Below the pieces are notes generated by a model. That model had not been told where the DNA came from, searched no databases, and worked only from the letters and a program-made list of their open reading frames with translations. Of a DNA stretch of 33,071 nt, positions 16,438-23,761 are shown in pieces (the first letter of the stretch is position 1; each line of letters opens with the position of its first letter). Both the position numbers and the translations under genes were made by a program. The stretch comes from Armatimonadota bacterium (GTDB lineage: Bacteria > Armatimonadota > DTGP01 > JAKQQT01): assembly GCA_029564025.1 (NCBI GenBank), contig JAKQQT010000680.1:1-33071 (forward strand). Reading direction: 5' to 3'.

Positions 16438-16842
16438 TTATACCCGTCTGCGCTTGGGCGGACGGCAACCGTTATGCGGCAAAGGCGTCACGTCACGAAT
16501 ACTGGTCACCTGAAGTCCGACGACCTGAAGGGAACGCACCGCGGTTTCACGACCACTGCCCGGTCCCTTGACGAGCACGTCGATGGTGCGGACGCCGTGT
16601 TCCATGGCGCGGCGGGCGCACGTTTCAGCGGCCATTCCGGCCGCGAACGGCGTGCCCTTCTTCGTCCCCTTGAAACCAACGGTTCCACTGCTGGCCCACG
16701 ATATCACGTCACCTTTCGGGTCCGTAATGGACACGATTGTGTTGTTGAACGTGGACTGAATGTGAGCAACACCCACGGGGATGTTCTTCGAAGCCTTCGA
16801 ACGACCACCGCGCGTCGATGCCTGTACGGGTTTTCTTCCCAT
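16438..16842 (-). CDS. rpsK: 30S ribosomal protein S11
   Basis: The 134-residue protein contains [56 protein letters not shown] and the C-terminus [18 protein letters not shown], all diagnostic of S11. S11 builds the 30S platform near the mRNA exit. It follows rpsM by 82 nt and precedes rpsD, in the normal alpha-operon order. Confidence 0.99.
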   Translation of the reverse strand: MGRKPVQASTRGGRSKASKNIPVGVAHIQSTFNNTIVSITDPKGDVISWASSGTVGFKGTKKGTPFAAGMAAETCARRAMEHGVRTIDVLVKGPGSGRETAVRSLQVVGLQVTSIRDVTPLPHNGCRPPKRRRV

Positions 16843-16924
16843 CCTGTCTCCTCAATGAATCCGTCCAACGCCCGGGGACCGGCAATCACGCTGATTCCCC
16901 GAACAAACAAGACGGCAGAACTGA

Positions 16925-17302
16925 TTACTTCTTCAGTTTCTTCTTGCCAGCAACCGCGCGGCGCGGACCTTTCCGCGTGCGAGCGTTGGTCTTGCTTCTC
17001 TGTCCGCGAACCGGCAGGTTGCGGCGATGGCGGATGCCGCGATAGCAACCGATTTCCTGCAGTCGCCGGATCGATGCGGTCACCTGGCGTCGCAGATCAC
17101 CTTCCACGCGGTAATCACGCTCCACCACTTCGCGCAAACGTACGATTTCACCTTCCGTCAGGTCGCGAACACGGGTATCCGGATTCACTCCGGACGCCTC
17201 AATGATCTTCTTCGCGCTTGTATGACCGATGCCGTAGATGTACGTCAACGCGATCTCAACACGCTTATCCCGCGGCAGGTCCACACCCGCTAAACGAGCC
17301 AT
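16925..17302 (-). CDS. rpsM: 30S ribosomal protein S13
   Basis: The 125-residue protein starts [26 protein letters not shown], with a helix-two-turns-helix segment and the basic tail [32 protein letters not shown]13 lies in the 30S head, contacts the large subunit through bridges and reaches the P-site tRNA with its tail. It follows rpmJ by 64 nt. Confidence 0.99.
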   Translation of the reverse strand: MARLAGVDLPRDKRVEIALTYIYGIGHTSAKKIIEASGVNPDTRVRDLTEGEIVRLREVVERDYRVEGDLRRQVTASIRRLQEIGCYRGIRHRRNLPVRGQRSKTNARTRKGPRRAVAGKKKLKK

Positions 17303-17366
17303 AAACCTCTCCTGAAATTATCTCTTCACCGAGCCGGCCGACAGATTCCGGCCGGCGCCTTCACAA

Positions 17367-17483
17367 TCATCCCTGGCGCTGTTTGTGCTTCGGGTTCTTC
17401 GGGCAGATGACGCGCAGAACGCCTTCCCGCCGAATGACCTTGCACTTCTCGCACATTTTCTTTACACTCGCTCGTACTTTCAT
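17367..17483 (-). CDS. rpmJ: 50S ribosomal protein L36 (zinc-binding form), absent from the ORF track
   Basis: This gene is too short for the track but clear in the sequence: ATG at 17483, 38 codons, TGA at 17367. The product [20 protein letters not shown] continues [18 protein letters not shown]. Cys11, Cys14, Cys27 and His33 form the zinc site of the C+ type. L36 is a late-binding protein of the large subunit. It sits between infA and rpsM, its usual place. Confidence 0.97.
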   Translation of the reverse strand: MKVRASVKKMCEKCKVIRREGVLRVICPKNPKHKQRQG

Positions 17484-17507
17484 ATCGATACTTCCCGCTT
17501 CCTGTTT

Positions 17508-17837
17508 TTACTTGTACCGCCAGGTGATTCTTCCCCGTGTCAGATCGTACGGCGACAACTCCATCTTCACCCGGTCGCCCGGCAGTATGCGCACCCAGTT
17601 CATCCGGATCTTGCCGGATACGTGCGCCAGAACCTCGATGCCCGACTCCAGTTCCACGCGAAACATCGCATTGGGAAGCGTCTCCTGAACCACACCCTCA
17701 ACCTCGATCGCTTCCTCTTTACCGGAGGTATCCGGCTGTTGCTCACGAGGACCCGTGGAGCCGTGCCCGCGCTTGCGACCGCCCGGTCCTCCATGTGATC
17801 GCCTAGGCCCTCCACCCCTTTGCGGAATGCGTCCCAT
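17508..17837 (-). CDS. infA: Translation initiation factor IF-1 with N-terminal Gly/Arg-rich extension
   Basis: The C-terminal ~70 residues are a canonical IF-1 OB fold ([64 protein letters not shown]). IF-1 binds the A site of the 30S subunit during initiation. The protein is 109 residues against about 72 normally: a ~39-residue basic, disordered-looking extension ([20 protein letters not shown]...) precedes the core. No in-frame ATG, GTG or TTG lies near the core start, while ATG 17837 has a strong GGGAGG, so the extension is probably real. It follows map by 26 nt. Confidence 0.95.
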   Translation of the reverse strand: MGRIPQRGGGPRRSHGGPGGRKRGHGSTGPREQQPDTSGKEEAIEVEGVVQETLPNAMFRVELESGIEVLAHVSGKIRMNWVRILPGDRVKMELSPYDLTRGRITWRYK

Positions 17838-17863
17838 AGACCTCCCTTACCCGCCGGCAAACC

Positions 17864-18658
17864 TTACTGCCGTGCGGTGTCGTCCTGTTCCGGACTCTCT
17901 CGTAACGTCAATACGCGAACCCCGTTGTCGGTCACCGCCACTGTGTGCTCGAAGTGAGCGGACAACCGGCCGTCCTGCGTCAGTATCGTCCAACCGTCGG
18001 GCAACGTATAGATATCCGGTTCGCCGGCGTTGACCATCGGTTCGATACAAATGGTCATCCCCTTGCGCAGGCGAACGCCATTTTTCGGTTTCCCGTAGTT
18101 CGGTACCTCCGGGCTCTCGTGCAGATCGCGGCCGATGCCGTGTCCCACCATCTCGCGAACAACCGAATATCCGGCGCTTTCGCAGTGCGCCTGAACGGCG
18201 TGGCCGATATCGCCGATCGTCGCTCCCGGTTGCACCATATTGATTCCGCGCCAAAGCGCCTCCTCCGTGGTACGAAGAAGACGCCGGGCGTTTTCGTCTA
18301 TGTTTCCAACCGGAACCGTTAGCGCGGAATCCGCGTGAAACCCGTCCAGACAGGCGCCGAAATCAATCCCTACGATGTCGCCTTCCTTCAGCGGGATACG
18401 ATTCGGAATCCCGTGGATTACCTGATCGTTTACCGACGCGCAGATGGCCGCTGGATACCCACGATAACCCAGGAACGACGGAACGGCCCCCATCTCCGCG
18501 GTGACGGCCTGGGCCAAACCTTCCAGGTCCAAGGTCGTCACCCCCGGCTCAACAGCCTTTTCCAAGCGCGAAAGAACGGTAGCAACAACCCGCCCGGCCC
18601 GGGCGATCTTCTCAATTTCGTCACCGGACTTCAGGCGGATTTCATACTTTCGGCTCAA
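17864..18658 (-). CDS. map: Methionine aminopeptidase, type I
   Basis: The 264-residue enzyme removes the N-terminal Met from new proteins. The five metal ligands are present: Asp99 (VGIDFGA), Asp110 (FHADSA), His173 (GHGIGRDLHE), Glu206 (CIEPM) and Glu237 (AHFEHTV). His82 in DQVIHGIP fits the substrate-side histidine. The start is a TTG overlapping the adk stop as TTGA, with GGAAGG upstream, so translation is likely coupled to adk. The secY-adk-map-infA order is classical. Confidence 0.97.
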   Translation of the reverse strand: MSRKYEIRLKSGDEIEKIARAGRVVATVLSRLEKAVEPGVTTLDLEGLAQAVTAEMGAVPSFLGYRGYPAAICASVNDQVIHGIPNRIPLKEGDIVGIDFGACLDGFHADSALTVPVGNIDENARRLLRTTEEALWRGINMVQPGATIGDIGHAVQAHCESAGYSVVREMVGHGIGRDLHESPEVPNYGKPKNGVRLRKGMTICIEPMVNAGEPDIYTLPDGWTILTQDGRLSAHFEHTVAVTDNGVRVLTLRESPEQDDTARQ

Positions 18659-19305
18659 ACCGCGCCTTCCAGGGCCGCCAGTATTCCGGCCGCTGTTGTG
18701 TCAATCCCTTCGGCCGCGTCGAACGTCAGCATATGACCTCGGTCGGCGTAATACTTCAGCAACGGCGCCGTCTGATCCGTGTACACTTTCTGCCGCGTGC
18801 GAATCGTCTCTTCCTGGTCGTCGTCTCTCTGATACAATTCCCCGGAACACGTATCGCACACACCAGGTTTTGCCGGCGCCTGTGACACGAGGTGGTAAAT
18901 CTGACCGCAATTACGGCAGACCCGCCGACCACCCAGTCGAACCACCAGGGCTTCCGGGTCAATCTCCAGGTTGATCACATAGTCTATTGGCCGGTTCTTC
19001 GATTCCAGCAGAGCGTCCAAAGCCTGAGCCTGGTTAAGCGTGCGCGGATACCCGTCGAATATCACGCCTTTCGCCGCCGCCGGAGCATCTATCTCCGCCT
19101 CGACCATACTGTTTATCAGGTCGTCCGGAACATATTTGCCGGCGTTCATGAACGGTACAGCCAAGGCACCCAGTTCTGTGTTTTCGGCAACGTTCCGGCG
19201 AAGCACATCACCCGTGGAAAGGTGAAGCAGGCCCAGTTTTGCGGCCAGAATCTTCGCTTGTGTTCCCTTACCCGAACCGGGCGCTCCCAGCAGTACTACG
19301 ATCAC
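18655..19305 (-). CDS. adk: Adenylate kinase with zinc-binding LID
   Basis: The 216-residue enzyme interconverts ATP+AMP and 2 ADP. The P-loop GAPGSGKGTQ is at residues ~7-16, and FDGYPRTLNQAQALD is the AMP-site region. The LID carries a four-cysteine zinc site (CRNCGQIYH ... CDTCSGELYQRDDD), the long bacterial type. It lies 40 nt after secY and overlaps map by 4 nt. Confidence 0.98.
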   Translation of the reverse strand: MIVVLLGAPGSGKGTQAKILAAKLGLLHLSTGDVLRRNVAENTELGALAVPFMNAGKYVPDDLINSMVEAEIDAPAAAKGVIFDGYPRTLNQAQALDALLESKNRPIDYVINLEIDPEALVVRLGGRRVCRNCGQIYHLVSQAPAKPGVCDTCSGELYQRDDDQEETIRTRQKVYTDQTAPLLKYYADRGHMLTFDAAEGIDTTAAGILAALEGAV

Positions 19306-19345
19306 GTTATGCTTTCCAATTCTGTTTGACTGGCAGTTGCGACTG

Positions 19346-20668
19346 CTACTTGATGAAGCCTTCGTAATGGCGCATCATCAACTGGGCTTCAATAGCCTTC
19401 ATTGTCTCCAATGCAACACCGACAACGATCAGCAGTGATGTTCCGCCATACAGGGGGAACACATTGCCGCTGATACCCAGCAAGGCCGGCATCAGGAACT
19501 GCGCCAGCGCGATGACCGCCAGGAAAATCGCGCCTGCAAACGTAACCCTCGAGATCACTCGATCCAGGTACGACGTTGTCTCCTTGCCCGGGCGGATACC
19601 CGGCACGAAGGCGTTCCACTTCTTCAGGTTTTCGCTCATCTGCGGGATGTCCATAACGACAACCGTGTAGAAAAACGTGAAGAACACGATGACCACGGTG
19701 TAAATCAGGCTGGCCGTCATACCGCCCAGCGTGAAACTCGGGGTCAGGAACGTCGATATACCGCGTGAAATGTTGCCAAGCCACGTGTTGCCCGCGAATC
19801 CGCCGATGGTGTTCGGAATGGCCAAAGCCGCCATCGCGAAGATAATGGGCATAACACCGGCCGAGTTGACCTTGATCGGCAAGTAGGTGGAACCGCCCGC
19901 GGTGACCTTGCCGCCGCCGACAACCCTTCTCGCATGCTGAACCGGAATCTTGCGCTCCGCCTGCACCATCGCCGTAACACCTGCGACCGTCAGGATGAAC
20001 GCCGCGACCATCATAATGACCTGAAAGACCGAAATCGATCCGCTTCGGGTCAGTTCATAGATACCCGCGAAGGAGTGCGGCAGGCTGATCATGATGTTGC
20101 CGAAGATGATCAGCGAGATGCCGTTTCCGATTCCCTTTTCGGTGATTCGGTCACCCAGCCAGACCAGGAACATAGTTCCGGCAGTCAGCGATACCATCGT
20201 CTGAATCCGGCCGAGAACGGTCAGCCCAAGGCCGGCTTCCGCCTGCAAAGTGGTGACCAGCAGAAACGCCTGAAACAGCGACAGCGCCAATGTAAGATAA
20301 CGCGTATACTTGTTGATCTCGCGCCGTCCGCTCTCGCCGCCTTCCTTGATTTTCTTTTCAAGTTCCGGTATGGCCACGCCCAGCAACTGCATGATAATCG
20401 ATGCGTTGATGTAGGGCAGAATCCCCATCGCGACGATACTGAAGCTCTTCAGGGCGCCTCCGCTGAAAAGGTCGATCAGGCCGAGCGCACCGCCGAATGG
20501 CGAACTGAACAACCGCTCCATCGCGCTTCCGTCAATCCCCGGCACGGGGACGTGGATGGCGAACACCTGAGTCGCGAAGGCGAACAAGACGAACTTGATT
20601 CGCGCCTGCAACGCCGGGATCGACCATGCAGTCTTCAGTGAATCAACGAACGACTTGAGGGGTTGCAC
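19346..20668 (-). CDS. secY: Preprotein translocase subunit SecY
   Basis: The 440-residue inner-membrane protein has about ten hydrophobic helices and forms the Sec channel with SecE and SecG. The family segments ILPYINASIIMQLL (helix 2) and GIGNGISLIIFGNI are visible, with the conserved cytoplasmic loop near GIRPGKETTSYLDRVISR. The start is GTG 20668, one nt after the rplO stop, so it is translationally coupled to rplO as in other spc operons. Confidence 0.99.
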   Translation of the reverse strand: MQPLKSFVDSLKTAWSIPALQARIKFVLFAFATQVFAIHVPVPGIDGSAMERLFSSPFGGALGLIDLFSGGALKSFSIVAMGILPYINASIIMQLLGVAIPELEKKIKEGGESGRREINKYTRYLTLALSLFQAFLLVTTLQAEAGLGLTVLGRIQTMVSLTAGTMFLVWLGDRITEKGIGNGISLIIFGNIMISLPHSFAGIYELTRSGSISVFQVIMMVAAFILTVAGVTAMVQAERKIPVQHARRVVGGGKVTAGGSTYLPIKVNSAGVMPIIFAMAALAIPNTIGGFAGNTWLGNISRGISTFLTPSFTLGGMTASLIYTVVIVFFTFFYTVVVMDIPQMSENLKKWNAFVPGIRPGKETTSYLDRVISRVTFAGAIFLAVIALAQFLMPALLGISGNVFPLYGGTSLLIVVGVALETMKAIEAQLMMRHYEGFIK

Positions 20669-20669
20669 G

Positions 20670-21107
20670 TTAGAGAACCTCCACCGAACCGCCCGCCGCC
20701 TCTATTTTGGCCTTCGCGGACTCGCTGAACGCATGCGCCGAAACTTTAAGCGACTTGCCGATCTCACCCGTTCCGAGAATCTTGACCAGCATGCCCTCGC
20801 GAACGCATCCTGCCTCCACCAGAATGTCCGGTGTGACTTCCGCGCCCGCTTCAAACAGCTTGTCCAACCCGGAAACGTTCACCACCGCGTACTCCACGCG
20901 GAATTTGTTGGTGAAACCCCGGCGCTTCGGCAAGCGGCGGTGCAACGGAGTCTGGCCGCCCTCAAAGAAGGGAGGCACGTTTGTCCGGTGCTTCTGGCCC
21001 TTGGTTCCGCGCGCGCACGTCCGGCCTTTGCCACTGCTGGTGCCCCGGCCGAGGCGTACCTTGTCCTTATGTGAGCCCGGTGCGGGCGATAATTCATGCA
21101 GGTTCAT
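20670..21107 (-). CDS. rplO: 50S ribosomal protein L15
   Basis: The 145-residue protein starts [22 protein letters not shown] and has the extended Gly/Arg/Lys-rich arm [20 protein letters not shown] that penetrates 23S rRNA, followed by a globular domain with [24 protein letters not shown]. It lies 4 nt after rpmD and one nt before secY. Confidence 0.99.
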   Translation of the reverse strand: MNLHELSPAPGSHKDKVRLGRGTSSGKGRTCARGTKGQKHRTNVPPFFEGGQTPLHRRLPKRRGFTNKFRVEYAVVNVSGLDKLFEAGAEVTPDILVEAGCVREGMLVKILGTGEIGKSLKVSAHAFSESAKAKIEAAGGSVEVL

Positions 21108-21111
21108 AGAT

Positions 21112-21297
21112 TTACTCTTCGACTTCTTCCACCTTCACCAGGTGCCGAATTTTGCGCAGTGATCCGCGCAGTGACGGGCTGTCCGGCAGAACGTTACTGC
21201 TTTGTAGTTTGCGCAGTCCCAGCGCTTCAGCCGTTGCCCGTTGACTCGATTCGAAACCGATCGGGCTCTTGATCAGGGTCAACTTAAGCCTCGCCAT
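21112..21297 (-). CDS. rpmD: 50S ribosomal protein L30
   Basis: The protein is about 61 residues from the second of two tandem ATGs (better spaced from GAGG; the track uses the first). [54 protein letters not shown] is a clear L30. The C-terminal tail is acidic (EEVEE). The start lies inside the end of rpsE, implying coupling. Confidence 0.97.
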   Translation of the reverse strand: MARLKLTLIKSPIGFESSQRATAEALGLRKLQSSNVLPDSPSLRGSLRKIRHLVKVEEVEE

Positions 21298-21847
21298 CAT
21301 TGACCTCGCTTTCCGCCGCCTCGCGAACTTCCGGACGCAGGCTCATCCGGTCCAGGCCAACCCCGCGCGTCCGGGAAACCTGCGCGGCCGTGCGCAGTTC
21401 GCCCAGGGCTTTCATTGTTGCCCAGGCGTTGTTGACGGCATTGTTGCTACCAAGGGACTTGGCAAGCACGTCCTTCACGCCGGCCAGTTCCAGAATGGCG
21501 CGAACCGCTCCACCGGCAACGACGCCGGCGCCCGGCGCCGCCGGTTTCAGCAACACACGCGACGCTCCAAAATCCACCAGAATATCGTGGGGAATTGTGC
21601 CGCCAACCATCGGAACTTTCAGCATGTTCTTCTTGGCCGCTTCCGTGCCTTTGCGGATCGCGTCCGGAATGGAGAGAGCCTTGCCGAGGCCGGCTCCCAC
21701 ATTGCCGTTTCGATCGCCCACGGCAACAAGGACGCTCCACGAGAGGGTTCTACCGCCCTTGTGGGTTTTCTGCACCTTGTTTGTTCGGATGATTCGTTCT
21801 TCGAATCCTTCGGCCAGTGCCGGCCTCTGTGACGTGTTCGGTCTCAT
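21284..21847 (-). CDS. rpsE: 30S ribosomal protein S5
   Basis: The 187-residue protein contains the double-stranded-RNA-binding-like N-domain (VQKTHKGGRTLSWSVLVAVGDRNGNVGAGLGKA) and the ribosomal S5 C-domain (GGAVRAILELAGVKDVLAKSLGSNNAVNNAWATMKAL). S5 takes part in decoding fidelity and mRNA entry. It follows rplR by 72 nt and overlaps rpmD. Confidence 0.99.
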   Translation of the reverse strand: MRPNTSQRPALAEGFEERIIRTNKVQKTHKGGRTLSWSVLVAVGDRNGNVGAGLGKALSIPDAIRKGTEAAKKNMLKVPMVGGTIPHDILVDFGASRVLLKPAAPGAGVVAGGAVRAILELAGVKDVLAKSLGSNNAVNNAWATMKALGELRTAAQVSRTRGVGLDRMSLRPEVREAAESEVNDGEA

Positions 21848-21919
21848 TTTTCTTATTTACGCCTTCGCCTGATGTTTCGTAATTGCTTCCATGCCGGAAT
21901 CGCGGAACTCGCGATTGCG

Positions 21920-22288
21920 CTAGAACTGGAGTCCGGCTTCCCGGGCCGCCGTGGCCAGAGCCGCTACCCGACCGTGATACAGGTAACCGGCTCGGTCAAA
22001 CACAACCGACGCGATTCCCATTTTGAGAGCCCGCTCCGCAACCGCTGTTCCCACAAGCTTCGCCGCGGTGATATTGCCGCCGGGTCCCTCGAGCTTCGCC
22101 TTGATGTCCGGCTCCACGGTGCCGGCTTGAACCATCGTGTGCCCCTTGGTATCGTCGATAATCTGGGCATAGATGTGGTTGTTGCTCCGGAAAACGCACA
22201 GGCGGGGCCGTGAGGGTTTTCCGTAAACCTTTTTTCGTACGCGAAGATGCCGTTGCACTCGCGCATCACCTCTTGTTTTGACGGACAT
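21920..22288 (-). CDS. rplR: 50S ribosomal protein L18
   Basis: The protein is 122 residues from ATG 22288 ([20 protein letters not shown]). That ATG is one nt after the rplF stop (TAG-G-ATG) and has AAAGGGCGG upstream; the track start is 7 residues longer and less likely. [20 protein letters not shown] and [28 protein letters not shown] are typical of L18, which binds 5S rRNA. Confidence 0.98.
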   Translation of the reverse strand: MSVKTRGDARVQRHLRVRKKVYGKPSRPRLCVFRSNNHIYAQIIDDTKGHTMVQAGTVEPDIKAKLEGPGGNITAAKLVGTAVAERALKMGIASVVFDRAGYLYHGRVAALATAAREAGLQF

Positions 22289-22289
22289 C

Positions 22290-22862
22290 CTAGGCACCGC
22301 CCTTTCCACCGGCCTTGCCGGCCTTTCCTGCCTTGCGCCGAATCACTTCGCCGCGATACCTGATGCCTTTACCCTTGTACGGTTCCGGCTTCTTCAAAGC
22401 GCGAATCTCCGCCGCAGTCTGGCCTACCACCTGCTTGTCGATACCGCTGATCTTGATGAACGGAGACCGGGTGTTGGTGTCCGTGCCCACCTCGAAGGAG
22501 ATGCCGTCTCGCGGCTTCACTTCCACGGGGTGCGAAAAGCCCAACGCCAGGGTAAGATCGTTTCCGTTCAGTGTTGCGCGGTATCCAACGCCGCTGATAT
22601 CAAGGAATCTCGTGTATCCCTCCGAGACGCCGGTCACCATATTGGCGATCAGCGTTCGGATCAGGCCGTGCTGGGCACGGGCGGTGCGGGATTCATCCTT
22701 GCGCGTGATGACTACCTTACCGTCTTCCGCGCAAACTTGCACCGAAGGCGGGATCGGCTGAAACAGGGTGCCCAGCTTACCGCTGACGGCAATCTGCTCG
22801 TCATCTATCTTGACATCCACACCGGATGGAATCGGTATCGGTAATTTTCCAATTCGAGACAT
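22290..22862 (-). CDS. rplF: 50S ribosomal protein L6
   Basis: The 190-residue protein is slightly long for L6 because of a Gly/Lys-rich tail ([15 protein letters not shown]). It starts [19 protein letters not shown] and contains [25 protein letters not shown] and the conserved C-terminal motif [23 protein letters not shown]6 lies near the factor-binding site of the large subunit. A structured 138-nt spacer separates it from rpsH. Confidence 0.99.
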   Translation of the reverse strand: MSRIGKLPIPIPSGVDVKIDDEQIAVSGKLGTLFQPIPPSVQVCAEDGKVVITRKDESRTARAQHGLIRTLIANMVTGVSEGYTRFLDISGVGYRATLNGNDLTLALGFSHPVEVKPRDGISFEVGTDTNTRSPFIKISGIDKQVVGQTAAEIRALKKPEPYKGKGIRYRGEVIRRKAGKAGKAGGKGGA

Positions 22863-22915
22863 GTTTCACTCCTGGCGGCAACCTGTCCACCAGGCTCCTG
22901 CTCCAGACGTCGAAT

Positions 22916-22946
22916 GCTCCGACGTCGGAAGGCGTCGGAGCCTTCC
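22916..22946 (-). promoter_or_regulatory. Two mutually exclusive hairpins in the rplF leader
   Basis: On the minus strand, GGAAGGC...GCCTTCC (7 bp) and GCTCCGACG...CGTCGGAGC (9 bp) share bases and cannot form together. They lie about 55-85 nt upstream of the rplF start. The arrangement resembles an attenuator or protein-switched leader, but could equally be a palindromic repeat. Confidence 0.4.
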
Positions 22947-22947
22947 T

Positions 22948-22956
22948 AGTATATCA
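22948..22956 (-). promoter_or_regulatory. Putative extended -10 promoter upstream of rplF
   Basis: The minus strand reads TGATATACT (TGn plus TATACT, 5 of 6 matches). The predicted start would fall a few bases before the alternative hairpins, giving a separate rplF transcript with an ~80-nt leader. No good -35 is seen. Confidence 0.35.
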
Positions 22957-22975
22957 CAAACTACGCCCTCGCGTC

Positions 22976-22992
22976 GAGCGCCCGGGGCGCTC
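22976..22992 (-). terminator. GC-rich hairpin immediately after rpsH
   Basis: GAGCGCC/GGCGCTC form a perfect 7-bp stem with a 3-nt loop, 8 nt after the rpsH stop. There is no U-tract, so it is not a textbook intrinsic terminator; it may be a processing or pausing site. Confidence 0.35.
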
Positions 22993-23000
22993 CGGCGATA

Positions 23001-23399
23001 TCAGGCGATTGTGCACAGCACTTCCCCACCGATACCGAGCATGCGAGCCCGTCGGTCCGTCATCACGCCCTGCGACGTCGTGAGAATGGCTATCCCCATT
23101 CCGCCCTGCACCCTCGGCACGTCCACAGCGCCTCGGTAAACGCGAAGTCCGGGCTTACTGACGCGCTTGATATGTTGAATCACGCGCGTGCGCTTGGGAC
23201 CATACTTCAGGGCAACCTTTATGACGGGATGGCCGCCGGATGTCACCAACTCGTAGGAGCGGATGTAGCCCTCTTCCTGCAGGATCTTGACAATCTCTAC
23301 CTTGATCTTGGAGACCGGAATCTCAACGGTGTCTTTATTGGCGTGTATCGCGTTGCGGATGCGTGTCAGCATATCCGCGATGGGATCGGTCAAATTCAT
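23001..23399 (-). CDS. rpsH: 30S ribosomal protein S8
   Basis: The protein is 132 residues from ATG 23399 (MNLTDPIADMLTRIRNAIHANK), the normal S8 start; the track adds 28 unrelated residues. VIQHIKRVSKPGLRVYRGAVDVPRVQGGMGIAILTTSQGVMTDRRARMLGIGGEVLCTIA is diagnostic. S8 binds the 16S central domain and in E. coli represses the spc operon. Its 176-nt upstream spacer holds only a small GAAA-loop hairpin (CCGGT-GAAA-ACCGG) on the coding strand. Confidence 0.98.
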   Translation of the reverse strand: MNLTDPIADMLTRIRNAIHANKDTVEIPVSKIKVEIVKILQEEGYIRSYELVTSGGHPVIKVALKYGPKRTRVIQHIKRVSKPGLRVYRGAVDVPRVQGGMGIAILTTSQGVMTDRRARMLGIGGEVLCTIA

Positions 23400-23575
23400 C
23401 TTTCGTTCGTTTCTTTCGGCTGTGTCGGCTGTGCCGTCACCAACCATTTCACTGGCCGCAGTGTTCAACCTCGGTTTTCGCAAAATCCGGTTTTCACCGG
23501 TTGTCTTGCCGAATCCGTCCCGTTGTTATCGGGGATGCGTAGAATTTACGGCCGTTGACGTCAGGACTTTCTAAC

Positions 23576-23761
23576 CTACCAACTGCTCATTACGATGCCG
23601 GGCAACTGGCCCGTCTGCGCAAGTTCCCGGAAGCAAATCCGGCATACGCCGAACTTGCGGAGAACGCCCCTGGGACGTCCGCAACGCCGACAACGGGTGT
23701 AGGCGCGCACCTTGAACTTAGGCGTCTTCTTCTGCTTTTCAATCAATGCTTGTTTAGGCAT
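23576..23761 (-). CDS. rpsN: 30S ribosomal protein S14, zinc-binding type Z
   Basis: The 61-residue protein is the short C+ form. Its zinc site is Cys24-x2-Cys27 ([10 protein letters not shown]) plus Cys40-x2-Cys43 ([11 protein letters not shown]), and it ends [11 protein letters not shown]. The ATG lies inside the last codons of the upstream EF-G-like gene (ATGCCTAA, 8-nt overlap), preceded by AAGGAGAAGGAAG. Its translation is therefore tied to that gene rather than directly to rplE. Confidence 0.98.
   Translation of the reverse strand: MPKQALIEKQKKTPKFKVRAYTRCRRCGRPRGVLRKFGVCRICFRELAQTGQLPGIVMSSW

Noticed and set aside
23400-23483. N-terminal extension of S8 as given in the ORF track
   Set aside because: The extra 28 residues precede a perfectly conserved S8 start (MNLTDPIADML) and lack the features of a domain; treated as spacer.
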